NCBI GenBank assembly: GCA_028709385.1
Contig: JAQVXD010000005.1
Coordinates: forward strand, 1 to 64,000
Source: Fermentimonas sp.
GTDB lineage: Bacteria > Bacteroidota > Bacteroidia > Bacteroidales > Dysgonomonadaceae
DNA: 64,000 nt
Direction of reading: 5' to 3'
Part shown: one piece after another, positions 26,580 through 36,966 of the stretch
How the letters are laid out: each line of letters starts with the position of its first letter
Position numbering within the stretch: position 1 is the first letter of the stretch
Translations under genes and position numbers: made by a program
The notes under the pieces: generated by a model
Database searches by the model: none
Told to the model about the DNA's origin: nothing
The model's input: the letters and a program-made list of their open reading frames with translations, nothing else

Positions 26580-28274
26580 ATGAACAAACAATTTTTCTAT
26601 TTGCTCCTAATTGGAGCTTTGGTTCTTTACACTGGAACCTTCTTTTCATGTAGCGATGATAATGATGATTTGGACGCACGTATCACTGTTATCGAAGGAA
26701 TGATACGCGATGTTAAAGAACAGCTGGAAAATCTGCCTGCAGGTTCAACAATTACCAGTGCAACTCAAAACGAAGGGATTTGGACATTAGTATTGAGTAG
26801 TGGACAAACAATTACAATTACACCAACTTCGGGTGGCGGTGGTGCATCTCTTGAACTTGTTGAAAAAGAGAACAGCATCGTTATAACTGTTGATGGTAAG
26901 GATTATGAAATACCACTTGTAACAGGATTTCATTCATTAGTATATTCTCCTGAATTTACTGATGGTAATGTAAATGTTGATGTAAATGGAAAAACAACTG
27001 TAAGATTTTTGGTTAAACCGTCACTTACAACTGCTACCCTTGGAAATGCAACCTTCAGTATTGGTGCCGCACATGAATTAAAAACACGTTCAGCAAGAGA
27101 TTTTTTCAGAGTTGATGGAGAAGTTACTTTGGATGGTGACTATATTAATGTGCCAATACGTGTACTTGATATCGAAACAGCCGGTAAAACATACGCAGTA
27201 GTCCTTCAAATGGATTTGGGGAGTAACACATTTGTTTCAAATTACTTCAACCTGGTAGTACCTGCTGATTTCACAGGCATGCCTGAAGAAATAGTTGCTG
27301 CCAAACTTATTGAAGCAGTTACAGACTATACTGAGCTTGATAATGGATTCTCTACAGCTACACTTCCGGAGCCTACAGTTGATGTTTTAGGAACCTTCAA
27401 CTTCAAAGATCTTTTCACTGAATTACCTGAGGGTGAAGTTAGTTTTGAATTAGGTGCTAAAACATATCAGAACGACAATGTAAATCAGGGTAACCGTTAT
27501 GATGTATTTCGCAATGCTCTTTCTTCAGATGGCACATGGGAACTGAAAGCCCGTCCCGGAACTAATGGTGATGCTCCAAATGCAGAGCAAAACAGTGGTA
27601 TTCTAATCAATGTAATTGTTAACGATGTAATTGTGCATAAAATTTACTGGAAGATTGTTGATCCTATTGCAGAAATTCCGAATGCAGCATTTGCAGGCTC
27701 TTTTGATGGTTCACCACATATTGAATATCCAGAAGATGTTGTATGGGAAAAAGGAGCTCGGATATATAATTTCAATAAGGAATTTACAGCAGGCAATTTT
27801 AAACCTATGCATGATGGAGGCAATTTTGTTCAAGCTTTTGCAAGTTTTGAAGTATTATTAGGCAGTGATTATATTATTTACAATGATGGTGATGAACTTC
27901 AACTTGGAGAATTAGGCGCAAAATTGGCTAAACACTCAAGAGGTCTTTATTGGAGAAACCGTCAGACTTCTATTGCTGCATCACAAAGACGCAACCTTGA
28001 TATACCGGCGGAACAAAAAGGCAATGGTGAGATTATTGCAGGATATGATGGAATTCCAGTAGCAGAAATGTGGGACACATTTGGATTTAGAGTAATTAAC
28101 AATGGTCTAGAGATGTCAGATAAATACGGTGGAAATGCATTGCGAGTAGGAGTTGGTTTAAGATATGAATATGCATATGGCGAAAGAGGCATTGGTCACG
28201 ACGGAGCTCTTGTATTCTTTTGGATCAATCGTCGGGTAAGTCCTCCAGACGTTACTGATCCTGCTCCAAGATAA
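26580..28274 (+). CDS. DUF4988-like coiled-coil surface lipoprotein of PUL2
   Basis: This 564-residue lipoprotein has Cys 24 as lipid anchor (GTFFSC). Just after it comes a short coiled coil (about 30-53, DLDARITVIEGMIRDVKEQL), then repeated beta-sandwich-like segments. A short coiled coil behind the lipid anchor is characteristic of DUF4988-type proteins of Bacteroidota PULs. The C-terminal half (residues about 380-560) is a separate beta-rich region ending in a Pro-rich tail. It is the first gene of PUL2, ahead of susC, which is an uncommon position for an accessory binding lipoprotein. A surface binding role is inferred. Confidence 0.65.
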   Translation: MNKQFFYLLLIGALVLYTGTFFSCSDDNDDLDARITVIEGMIRDVKEQLENLPAGSTITSATQNEGIWTLVLSSGQTITITPTSGGGGASLELVEKENSIVITVDGKDYEIPLVTGFHSLVYSPEFTDGNVNVDVNGKTTVRFLVKPSLTTATLGNATFSIGAAHELKTRSARDFFRVDGEVTLDGDYINVPIRVLDIETAGKTYAVVLQMDLGSNTFVSNYFNLVVPADFTGMPEEIVAAKLIEAVTDYTELDNGFSTATLPEPTVDVLGTFNFKDLFTELPEGEVSFELGAKTYQNDNVNQGNRYDVFRNALSSDGTWELKARPGTNGDAPNAEQNSGILINVIVNDVIVHKIYWKIVDPIAEIPNAAFAGSFDGSPHIEYPEDVVWEKGARIYNFNKEFTAGNFKPMHDGGNFVQAFASFEVLLGSDYIIYNDGDELQLGELGAKLAKHSRGLYWRNRQTSIAASQRRNLDIPAEQKGNGEIIAGYDGIPVAEMWDTFGFRVINNGLEMSDKYGGNALRVGVGLRYEYAYGERGIGHDGALVFFWINRRVSPPDVTDPAPR

Positions 28275-28281
28275 GCTAATA

Positions 28282-28343
28282 GAGGCTGATCATTAAAAAG
28301 AGCCTCCTTTAATGTAAAAAAAATCACAACCGCTTAAGGTTGT
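28282..28343 (+). other. Structured spacer upstream of the PUL2 susC-like gene
   Basis: Two small perfect hairpins occur here: arms 28282-28287 with 28301-28306, and arms 28326-28331 with 28338-28343. A third, GAAG/CTTC, follows at 28346-28357. None has a T-run. They could terminate partially or mark an RNA-processing site separating the first gene from the susC-like gene. Confidence 0.35.
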
Positions 28344-28400
28344 ATGAAGGGGGCTTCTTATTCTAAAAAGAATAACTTGAATAAAATTTAATAAAACAAT

Positions 28401-31400
28401 ATGATAAAAAAAAGATATGTATCCGCTTCTTTGAAGTATATGATCATCATGTTTTTTTGTCTCATTACTACACTACCGATATTTGCTCAAATACGAACTG
28501 TAAACGGAACAGTTCTGGACGAACAGGGTGAATCAATTATCGGAGCAAATGTTATGGTAAGTGGTACTACCCGAGGGACAATAACAGATTTAGACGGACA
28601 CTTCACACTGGAGGCTGCTCCAAACGAAGAGCTAATAATAACATACATAGGTTATTTGGATATAACAGTAAGAGCTTCAGAAACTCAATTAAAAATAACA
28701 ATGAAAGAGGACACCCAGACTCTTGATGAACTTGTAGTTGTGGGTTATGGAGTTCAGAAAAAGGAAACCCTTACCGGTGCTGTTTCGGCAGTTACCAATC
28801 AAGAGTTAGTTGTTACCAAGAATGAGAACGTAGTGAATATGCTTTCTGGTAAATTACCCGGAGTACGCATTTCTCAAAGAAGTTCTCAACCAGGAGAGTT
28901 TGATAACGTGATTGATATTCGTGGTATGGGATCTCCTCTAATTGTTGTAGATGGAGTTCCACGCGATCAGGGATATTTTTCACGTATGAATGCAAGTGAG
29001 ATTGAGAGTATATCTGTTCTTAAAGATGCTTCGGCTGCTATTTATGGAGTAAGGGCAGCAAACGGAGTGATCCTGGTTACAACTAAAAGAGGTTCCTCAG
29101 CAGTTGAAGGTAAGTTTGATATTACATTCTCTACCAACGTAGGTTTTCAAACATTCCTATATCTACCTGAAACCGCCGATGCTGTAACACACATGTTACT
29201 TATGAATGAAAAATATTTGAATTCTAACTTTGGAAATAATTATTTCTTTCCGGCACCTCTTCGTTACACTTATGATCAGATGTTTGAATATAGTACAGGA
29301 CTAAAGCAAAGTACTAACTGGACAAACGAATTATTTGATAAAGTTTCTCCTCAGCAACAACATAATCTATCGGTTAATGGGAGTTCAAACAGGATTGACT
29401 ATTTCTTTAATTTGAGTTATATGGATCAAATGGGATCATATAAGAGCAAATCATTGAATTATGATCGCTGGAACTTCCGAGCTAACGTTGATGCAAGAAT
29501 TACGGATCGTTTGAAGGCTTCAGTTATGCTCAGTGGATTTAAAGACGAAAGAAATCAACCTTATACGAGCATTTGGGCCGTTTATAAAAAAGCATGGACC
29601 TACAGGCCTACATCACAGGCTTGGATTGACGGAGACCATACCCTTCCCGCTTATGACGGAGAAATGCTTGAAAATGAAAATCCTGTTGCTTCAACTGATA
29701 ACAACTTTTCAGGGTATAATCAAGTGAAACACACTAATTTTAACGGAGCTTTAAGCTTGACATACACGATTCCAGGTATTAAGGGTCTTGATGCACGTGC
29801 TTTTTACAGTTACGACTATAATGCTCAAGACAACACTGAAAATCAAAGGACCTACAACTTGTATAACCGTCAAGGCGATGGTACACTTCAAACGTTTGTA
29901 CGTAACAGTCCGGGAAGCCTTGAGCGCAGAGCAGAGCTAGGTTATAGTACAGTAATGCAACTATCACTTAATTATGCAAATAAGTTTGGTGATCATAACG
30001 TGGGAGGTATGGTACTTTTTGAAGAACAGTATAACTTCTGGGACAGCTTTTATGCACGCAGAAATATGTTTTTCGATAGTGACTATCTATTTGCAGGAGA
30101 TGAAGAAGACCAGGTAGGCGGTATGGGAGGAGTTGGAGATAATGCACGACAGGCAATTGTCGGTAAGGCAAATTATGACTACAAATCTAAATATATTATC
30201 GACTATTCATTCCGATATGACGGATCTTCAAGATTCCCTAAAGAAACTCGCTGGGGTCTGTTTCAGTCTCTATCAGCGGGATGGAGAATAAGTGAAGAAG
30301 ATTTTGTCAAGGATCGTTTTCCATTCCTGACAAACTTGATGCTCAGGGGTTCAATCGGATCTCTTGGAGATGATGGTTCAGCAGGTAATTATCCATCAAC
30401 TATTGTTGGTTATAATCTTACCTCCAGCAGAGGTTGGTTATACGACGGTATTTTTCAGACATCAGTAAATCCAACAGCTATACCTAACCCAAATCTTACA
30501 TGGTATACAGCAAAAACGTTGAATGCAGGTATTGATTTAAATCTATGGAATCAAAAACTAACAGGTTCATTCGAAGTATTTAGAAGAACACGTGATGGCT
30601 TACTTAGAACGCCTGAAATAGAACTACCCGGAACCGTTGGTGCTACAATGCCTCAGCAAAACCTGGAAAGTGACAGAACATTTGGCTGGGAAGTAAGTTT
30701 GGGACACAGAAACCGTGTTCAGGATTTCCACTATTGGATTGACGGACAAATTTCCGCAACTAAAAACAGATGGATATACAGACTTGACAGTCCCGCCGGT
30801 AACTCAATGGAAAACTGGTACCGACAAGATGTTTCAGGAAGAAACCGTGATATATGGTTTGCTATTCAGGAAGCAGGACGCTTTACAAGTTTAGATCAGA
30901 TAAGAAATCAGCACAACACTACAGGTGGTAATTTTGGTCAGGGTTCACTTCCCGGAGATTATTACTATACTGACTGGAATGGTGATGGCGTGATAAATAA
31001 TGATGACAGATTTCCGGTTGCTACTTACAATCTGCCAACATTCAACTACGGCATAAACGGCGGATTCAGCTGGAAAGATATTGATCTTTCAATGAATTGG
31101 CAAGGTGCTGCAGGTGTATACAACCAGTATGATGAAGTATTTACGGAAGTTGGGCCATTTGATGGCGGCGCTGCCTTAAATATCTACACAGACCGATGGC
31201 ATACATTAAACCCCTGGGATGACCCATGGAGTCCTGACACAGAATGGATTCAAGGATATTACCCTGCAACAGGCAGGCCGTTCAATACAGGAACAACAGG
31301 TATAAAAAACACCTCTTATATTCGTCTGAAAACGCTAGAGGTAGGTTATACATTACCTGAATCATGGACATCAAAAGTGAATATAAATAACATAAGACTC

Positions 31401-31565
31401 TATGTTAACGGTTATAACTTATTGACATTTTCAGGAAATAAGTATATGGACCCTGAACGTCCCGGTTCCCGTGGTGGTGCTAATCCCGGAACAGAAGGCA
31501 GTGTTTTGTTTTACAACTATCCTGTAAACAGAACATTTAATATAGGAGCAATTCTTAGATTCTGA
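28401..31565 (+). CDS. SusC/RagA-type TonB-dependent receptor (no STN domain)
   Basis: The 1054-residue importer has a signal peptide to about residue 30, a carboxypeptidase-D-like regulatory domain (34-102, TRGTITDLDGHFTL), a TonB box region (LDELVVVGYGVQ, 109-119), a plug with LIVVDGVPRD and YGVRAANGVILVTTKRG, and a long barrel. It lacks the STN domain of the PUL1 receptor, so it should not signal through a FecR protein. This fits the absence of any sigma/anti-sigma pair near PUL2. It is followed by its susD-like partner after 40 bases. Confidence 0.95.
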   Translation: MIKKRYVSASLKYMIIMFFCLITTLPIFAQIRTVNGTVLDEQGESIIGANVMVSGTTRGTITDLDGHFTLEAAPNEELIITYIGYLDITVRASETQLKITMKEDTQTLDELVVVGYGVQKKETLTGAVSAVTNQELVVTKNENVVNMLSGKLPGVRISQRSSQPGEFDNVIDIRGMGSPLIVVDGVPRDQGYFSRMNASEIESISVLKDASAAIYGVRAANGVILVTTKRGSSAVEGKFDITFSTNVGFQTFLYLPETADAVTHMLLMNEKYLNSNFGNNYFFPAPLRYTYDQMFEYSTGLKQSTNWTNELFDKVSPQQQHNLSVNGSSNRIDYFFNLSYMDQMGSYKSKSLNYDRWNFRANVDARITDRLKASVMLSGFKDERNQPYTSIWAVYKKAWTYRPTSQAWIDGDHTLPAYDGEMLENENPVASTDNNFSGYNQVKHTNFNGALSLTYTIPGIKGLDARAFYSYDYNAQDNTENQRTYNLYNRQGDGTLQTFVRNSPGSLERRAELGYSTVMQLSLNYANKFGDHNVGGMVLFEEQYNFWDSFYARRNMFFDSDYLFAGDEEDQVGGMGGVGDNARQAIVGKANYDYKSKYIIDYSFRYDGSSRFPKETRWGLFQSLSAGWRISEEDFVKDRFPFLTNLMLRGSIGSLGDDGSAGNYPSTIVGYNLTSSRGWLYDGIFQTSVNPTAIPNPNLTWYTAKTLNAGIDLNLWNQKLTGSFEVFRRTRDGLLRTPEIELPGTVGATMPQQNLESDRTFGWEVSLGHRNRVQDFHYWIDGQISATKNRWIYRLDSPAGNSMENWYRQDVSGRNRDIWFAIQEAGRFTSLDQIRNQHNTTGGNFGQGSLPGDYYYTDWNGDGVINNDDRFPVATYNLPTFNYGINGGFSWKDIDLSMNWQGAAGVYNQYDEVFTEVGPFDGGAALNIYTDRWHTLNPWDDPWSPDTEWIQGYYPATGRPFNTGTTGIKNTSYIRLKTLEVGYTLPESWTSKVNINNIRLYVNGYNLLTFSGNKYMDPERPGSRGGANPGTEGSVLFYNYPVNRTFNIGAILRF

Positions 31566-31605
31566 TTGGAGGTTGACTTTTGGTTACAGAAATTAAAATT
31601 ACAAA

Positions 31606-33591
31606 ATGAAAACAATTAAATATTTAATAATGATAGTTGTAATGGGGATAACCATTACATCCTGCCAGGATTTAGATTTAGAACCTAAAGGTATTTTTGA
31701 TGAAGCAACGTTGTTTAGCTCCGATTATGGCGTAAGAAGTTATTTAGGAGCAATTTACAATGAATTACCGATAGAAGACCTGAATTATTATCATAACAGA
31801 GGCTATGCTTCCGGTAATAATATCAGTAACTACTGGGAGGCTCAAAAAAATAGTCCTGCAGTTCTAGGCGGTGAAGCTACCGGCAGAAAAGAAGGAGACG
31901 GAACTCCTGATTATTGGCCTTATGAACGTATACGCCGCATTAATAACTTTATTGAGGCAATACCAAACTATTCTGATATTCATTCAGAAGAACAAATTAA
32001 CGAGTATCTGGGTGAAGCGCACTTTCTGCGTGCTTTCTATTACTTTGGTATGGTAAAGCGTTATGGAGGTGTTCCGATTATAGATGTAGTACAGGATCCT
32101 GCAGCTCCTTTAGAAGAGTTATGGGTGCCACGTGCAACGGAGTATGATTCCTGGAAATTTATTTATGAGGATTTGAAATTTGCAATGGAAAATATGGCTG
32201 AAAAAAGTGTTACAGGAAGAGCTAACCGATACTCGGCAGCAGCTTTGATGACACGCGCTATGCTATATGCTGCATCTACGGCAAATTACTTTGAGACATT
32301 AAATATTACCGCAGGCCCTGCAATTAATGCAGGAGTTATGGGTATGAAAAAGGATCAGGCAGCTGAATTTTATCAATATGTAATTGATGCAGCAGCTCTT
32401 GTTGATCAAGGCGGATACCAATTACATGACGGTGCTAATAAAGAATTAGCTTTTGTTGAAATTTTCACCGAAGATTTAAATGGAACTGAAGATCTATTTG
32501 TGAAATTGTTCGGACAATTTGGAAATACATCTTTATACAATTCAAGATTAAATCATTCATGGGATACGATGGTATTGCCTCTTGGTACCGGCTTGGCAAC
32601 TGACGTTGGTGTGGCACTTCATCCTGCGTGGGATCTGTTAAAGCTTTACCAAATGCCCGCAATTGCAGAAGAAGATGAGAATGGAGATTTAGTACCTGTA
32701 AGATTCAACAGTTTAGACGAATTGTGGAAATCCGATGAAATGGAACCTCGTGCCAAGGGTACTTTTTTCTTTTCCGGAATGGCTGAACCTGCTTCAGGAG
32801 AAGTTATGGACATTCAGGCAGGAGTCTACAGATCATTTCCGGGTACTCTTGCAGATGCTACTGCGGATGCTCAAACCAATGACTTTATGGAGCAGCATCG
32901 CATAAGATCAACTGCTGCCAGAGGTGTAATTGAAAGACGCACTGTTGATGGTGTACCTGATGTGAAAATTAACGGTCTGTATGGAATTTCTCTGTCAGGT
33001 GGTGATGAGGGACGCTCTACTACCGGAGTATTTATTCGTAAATACACCAATCCAAACGCTACTGCAGGAGAAAGAGGCCTGTACAGAAGCTATACCCCTT
33101 TTAAAGTATTACGTTATGCAGAAGTACTGTTAAATAGAGCAGAAGCTTTGTATGAATTGGGATTGCTTACTGGTGACGAGTCTAAAAAAGCAGAGGCTTT
33201 TAATTACATTAATCAAGTGAGAAATCGTGCCGGTGCTAAGCCATATACTATGGTTGCTGCCCCTAAAGATGTCAGCGTTGAGATTAATGCCTTGTATCCA
33301 ATTGATGAAAATTTACAATTTATCAGGGACGAACGTGCACGTGAGCTGGCTTTTGAAAACCATCGTTTCTTCGACTTCCGTCGCTGGCGCATTATGCACA
33401 CTAAATTTGATAATTTTTATCACCGCGGACTGAATGGTTATTATGTTGTGGATGAAGATAAATATATTTTCCTGAATGACAGGGAAAAACATAACAGATC
33501 TTTAAGCTATAACAGAGCAAATTACCATCAACAGATTCCTGGTGGAGAGATTAATAGAAATCCTAACCTCATTCGTAATGATGGACATTAA
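31606..33591 (+). CDS. SusD/RagB-family glycan-binding lipoprotein
   Basis: This 661-residue lipoprotein has Cys 20 in TITSC. SusD signatures include DLDLEPKGIFDEATLF after the anchor, GEAHFLRAFYYFGMVKRYGG in the N-terminal helices, and ERARELAFENHRFFDFRRW near the end. It is longer than the PUL1 SusD, with an insert in the middle third, which may shape a different binding surface. It partners the preceding receptor. Confidence 0.94.
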   Translation: MKTIKYLIMIVVMGITITSCQDLDLEPKGIFDEATLFSSDYGVRSYLGAIYNELPIEDLNYYHNRGYASGNNISNYWEAQKNSPAVLGGEATGRKEGDGTPDYWPYERIRRINNFIEAIPNYSDIHSEEQINEYLGEAHFLRAFYYFGMVKRYGGVPIIDVVQDPAAPLEELWVPRATEYDSWKFIYEDLKFAMENMAEKSVTGRANRYSAAALMTRAMLYAASTANYFETLNITAGPAINAGVMGMKKDQAAEFYQYVIDAAALVDQGGYQLHDGANKELAFVEIFTEDLNGTEDLFVKLFGQFGNTSLYNSRLNHSWDTMVLPLGTGLATDVGVALHPAWDLLKLYQMPAIAEEDENGDLVPVRFNSLDELWKSDEMEPRAKGTFFFSGMAEPASGEVMDIQAGVYRSFPGTLADATADAQTNDFMEQHRIRSTAARGVIERRTVDGVPDVKINGLYGISLSGGDEGRSTTGVFIRKYTNPNATAGERGLYRSYTPFKVLRYAEVLLNRAEALYELGLLTGDESKKAEAFNYINQVRNRAGAKPYTMVAAPKDVSVEINALYPIDENLQFIRDERARELAFENHRFFDFRRWRIMHTKFDNFYHRGLNGYYVVDEDKYIFLNDREKHNRSLSYNRANYHQQIPGGEINRNPNLIRNDGH

Positions 33592-33613
33592 TTAATAACA
33601 TTAATTGAAAAAG

Positions 33614-34375
33614 ATGAAAAATTTATTATATAGTTTAATGTTAGGTTTACTCCTGTACGGTTTTTCTTCATGCATGGAAATCGACAACTTCGATGCTCCT
33701 GATGCTCATATAACAGGGCGTCTGATTGATAAAACCACAGGACAGAACTTTATAACTGATCATGGAGATACTCATATCCGTATATGGGAAATGAGTTATA
33801 GTACCAATCCAACTCCTCAGAGTATTCCTGTTCAATTCGATGGAAAGTATAATAACGAAAAGCTATTTGCCGGCACTTATGATATGCTTCCTTTCAACGG
33901 ACCTTACTGGCCTGCTGATACTGTTAAAGGAGTAGGAATCGGAAAAAGGACTACAACACAGGATTTTGAAGTAACTCCCTATTTACACATTACAGATTTT
34001 GAAGCAACACTGGAAGGAACAATGCTGACATTGTCTTGTAAACTTTCTGCTCCATTAACTGAAATTACCATTAATGGAGAGACTGTGCCTATTCCAAATG
34101 TATTGGAAATCCGCCCATTTTTAAGTCTTACTCAATATTGCGGAGAAGCTAATTACATTGGGGAGTACTGGACAAACAGTTACCGTGTAAACCTGCGTAG
34201 TCCGTGGGAGAGAATTGACGCAAATGGTGATGGTAAAAGTGATAACACTTATACTATAATCGTTCCTGTTAAGAAAGGCTACACTTATAATGTAAGGATG
34301 GGTGCAAATGTAAACTACACACATCAGAAGTTTAATTACTCAGAAGTAAAAAGAATTGTTGTTCCCAATGAATAA
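33614..34375 (+). CDS. DUF3823-like PUL lipoprotein
   Basis: I use ATG 33614; the in-frame TTG at 33605 adds only three residues. The 253-residue protein has a lipoprotein signal (GFSSC, Cys 20) and then a DUF3823-type start (NFDAPDAHITGRLIDKTTGQ), a carboxypeptidase-regulatory-like beta fold, and a second beta domain. Proteins of this type regularly follow susD in Bacteroidota and are probably cell-surface binding accessories. No catalytic motif is seen. Confidence 0.75.
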   Translation: MKNLLYSLMLGLLLYGFSSCMEIDNFDAPDAHITGRLIDKTTGQNFITDHGDTHIRIWEMSYSTNPTPQSIPVQFDGKYNNEKLFAGTYDMLPFNGPYWPADTVKGVGIGKRTTTQDFEVTPYLHITDFEATLEGTMLTLSCKLSAPLTEITINGETVPIPNVLEIRPFLSLTQYCGEANYIGEYWTNSYRVNLRSPWERIDANGDGKSDNTYTIIVPVKKGYTYNVRMGANVNYTHQKFNYSEVKRIVVPNE

Positions 34376-34461
34376 TAATTCAACACTCTATTTGTGATTG
34401 AAGATTACTGGAGAGGGTGACTTGGTTCATCCTTTCCAATAATCTTATTAATAAAAGCATT

Positions 34462-35940
34462 ATGGATTTCAAAAATATTTATTATTTATTTATTTCAGTT
34501 CTACTACTGGGGATTATCTCCTGTGGCGGCAAAGAGGATTATATCCCTCCTGCAGTTAAGCCACCTGATAAACCAAATCCGCCACAACCCACTGAAGTAT
34601 ACAACAAACCTGATTTCACACTGCATAAAGAAGGAGAACCGTTTAACTCTTATAGGGGTCTTGTGATGACCGGTTATCAGGGATGGTTTTGTGCTCCCGG
34701 CAGCGGATGTTCTCATGCTGATCATCAAAATACTGCCTGGTATCATTACAGAGAAAATGAGGTGTTTGAGCCTGGTGTGTTAAGAAACTCAATTGATTTT
34801 TGGCCTGATATGAGAGAATACGAAAAACAATATACTCCGGGTAAATTTATATATCCTAATGGTCAGAAAGCTACAGTTTTCAGCTCGTATGATAAGTCAA
34901 CTGTAATGCTTCATTTTAAATGGATGAAAGATTATGGGATCGATGGCGCTTTTATGCAGCGATTTGTTGCTGAAGTAATTGATAACCCTAAAGGGAAAGA
35001 TCATTTTGACAAAGTTCTTGAATCTGCTATGGAGGCATCAAATACTCACCAAAGAGCAATAAGTGTGATGTATGATTTAAGTGGAGCTACTTCTGCTAAG
35101 CTACAAACCGTAATAAATGATGCTCAGGATATAATGAATAAATATCAGCTTAAAGACAGAACTAAACAAAAGTTTTATCTTCATCAAAATAATAAACCAC
35201 TTATAACTATTTGGGGAGTTGGATTTAACGATGGCAGGCAATATTCACTAACTGATATTGAAACACTTATAATTGGGCTCAAAGATATGGGATTCAGCAT
35301 TATGTTAGGTGTCCCTACTTATTGGCGAGAAAGGAAAAATGATACTCTACCCGATTCTAAACTTCATGATTTGATTAAAGCATCGGATGTTATTATGCCA
35401 TGGTTTGTTGGTCGCTACAACTACACCAATTATTCTAATTTTCACACACTTATTGAACAGGATATTGAATGGTGCAATAAAAACAATGTTGAGTATGCAC
35501 CTCTTTGTTATCCAGGATATGCAGACCGGAATATGCATCCAAATAATAATATTGGTCCCAGACTAGAAGGAAAGTTCCTTTGGGATCAAATCTATCACAA
35601 CGTCAAGTCAGGTGCACAAATGCTATATATAGCAATGTTCGATGAGATGGACGAAGGTACTGCAATTTTTAAAACAGCAAACAGCAAAGATGTACCTGGT
35701 AATGAAGCAGAAGATAACTATTGGGTACTCTTTCAAAACGGCAAATATAGTATTCGAAAAAATGAAGTAACAGGACTAACCGGCAATGATTGGTGTAAAA
35801 CAGCATCTAGTCTTAATGTAATTTTCCAGGGAATTGAAGATAATTTACCTACAGATCATTACCTGTGGCTTACTGGACAAGGCCGAAAAATGCTGAGAGG
35901 AGAAATTCCTTTAAAACAGACGTTACCCGTAAGAAATTAA
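34462..35940 (+). CDS. GH71/99-like glycosidase, lipoprotein, copy 1
   Basis: ATG 34462 gives a lipoprotein signal (LLGIISC, Cys 21); the upstream GTG at 34417 would hide it. A Pro-rich linker follows. The catalytic part (about residues 75-490) looks like a (beta/alpha)8 protein of the GH71/GH99-like group: RGLVMTGYQGWF, HFKWMKDYGIDGAFMQRF, VMPWFVGRYN, YAPLCYPGY and MLYIAMFDEMDEGTAIFK. The acidic FDEMDEGT segment is a likely active-site part by analogy. GH99 enzymes act on alpha-mannosides, but this subgroup lacks a settled substrate. A paralogue lies at 42427. Confidence 0.7.
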   Translation: MDFKNIYYLFISVLLLGIISCGGKEDYIPPAVKPPDKPNPPQPTEVYNKPDFTLHKEGEPFNSYRGLVMTGYQGWFCAPGSGCSHADHQNTAWYHYRENEVFEPGVLRNSIDFWPDMREYEKQYTPGKFIYPNGQKATVFSSYDKSTVMLHFKWMKDYGIDGAFMQRFVAEVIDNPKGKDHFDKVLESAMEASNTHQRAISVMYDLSGATSAKLQTVINDAQDIMNKYQLKDRTKQKFYLHQNNKPLITIWGVGFNDGRQYSLTDIETLIIGLKDMGFSIMLGVPTYWRERKNDTLPDSKLHDLIKASDVIMPWFVGRYNYTNYSNFHTLIEQDIEWCNKNNVEYAPLCYPGYADRNMHPNNNIGPRLEGKFLWDQIYHNVKSGAQMLYIAMFDEMDEGTAIFKTANSKDVPGNEAEDNYWVLFQNGKYSIRKNEVTGLTGNDWCKTASSLNVIFQGIEDNLPTDHYLWLTGQGRKMLRGEIPLKQTLPVRN

Positions 35941-35977
35941 AAAACAGGAGTTTAATCTGAGATAAAAAAAATAAAAT

Positions 35978-36955
35978 ATGAAAAAACTTTTACTTACTGC
36001 TATTATTACTTTTACATTGATATCCTGTCAATCAGACAAAGATAAACAAGAGCCGATTATTTTGGGACCAAACCCTTTCGTGACACACATATACACAGCA
36101 GACCCATCTGCGAGGGTATGGAATGATGGAAGACTTTATGTTTATCCTTCGCAGGATATAGATCCCCCAAGAGGTTGTGACATGATGGATAAATATCATG
36201 TTTTCTCAACTGATGATATGGTCAATTGGATTGATCACGGACAAATTGTTGAAGCTGCCGATGTACCATGGGGTAAAAAGCCCTCATTGGCAGGAGGTGC
36301 AACTTTTATGTGGGCACCCGATTGTGTTTATAAAAACGGCAAATATTACTTCTATTTTCCTCACCCAAGCGATGATCCTTGGAACAACAACTGGAAGATA
36401 GGTATAGCAGTAAGTGATAAACCTAATTCAGATTTTGTGGTTTTGGATAATTGGCTGGAAGGCTTGGGAGATGATACATTTGCAATGATTGATCCTAATA
36501 TATTTATCGATGATGATGGTCAGGCATATTTCTACTATGGCGGAGGAGGCAGGTGTGCTGGTGCAAAACTTAATGAAAATATGATTGAACTTGCTGAACC
36601 ATTAACTTTTATGGAAGGATTGGAAGATTTTCACGAAGCTGCCTGGGTTTTTAAAAAAGATGATATCTACTACCTGACTTATTCAGATAATCATACCGAA
36701 AATGGTAAAGGTGCAAACAGAATGAAATATGCAACAAGTAATAATCCATTAGGTCCATGGACATACCATGGAGCATTTTTAGATCCGACTAGCAGTGACA
36801 CCAGTCATGGTTCAGTAGTAGAGTACAAAGGGCAGTGGTTTGTTTTCTATCACAGCAGCGACATCTCGGGACAAGGCAATCTGCGTTCTATCTGTGTAGA
36901 TAAGTTATACTTCAATGAAGACGGCACAATTCAAATGGTAAATCAAACAAGATAA
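35978..36955 (+). CDS. Glycoside hydrolase family 43, lipoprotein
   Basis: This 325-residue enzyme has a lipoprotein signal (TLISC, Cys 17). The GH43 catalytic triad is visible: Asp 42 as base (TADPSARVW), Asp 172 as pKa modulator (MIDPNIF) and Glu 220 as acid (FHEAAWVFKK). It is a single five-bladed propeller without a second domain. Family members are mostly beta-xylosidases and alpha-L-arabinofuranosidases, with some exo-galactanases; the subfamily cannot be assigned by eye. Confidence 0.9.
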   Translation: MKKLLLTAIITFTLISCQSDKDKQEPIILGPNPFVTHIYTADPSARVWNDGRLYVYPSQDIDPPRGCDMMDKYHVFSTDDMVNWIDHGQIVEAADVPWGKKPSLAGGATFMWAPDCVYKNGKYYFYFPHPSDDPWNNNWKIGIAVSDKPNSDFVVLDNWLEGLGDDTFAMIDPNIFIDDDGQAYFYYGGGGRCAGAKLNENMIELAEPLTFMEGLEDFHEAAWVFKKDDIYYLTYSDNHTENGKGANRMKYATSNNPLGPWTYHGAFLDPTSSDTSHGSVVEYKGQWFVFYHSSDISGQGNLRSICVDKLYFNEDGTIQMVNQTR

Positions 36956-36966
36956 TTCTTAAAATT

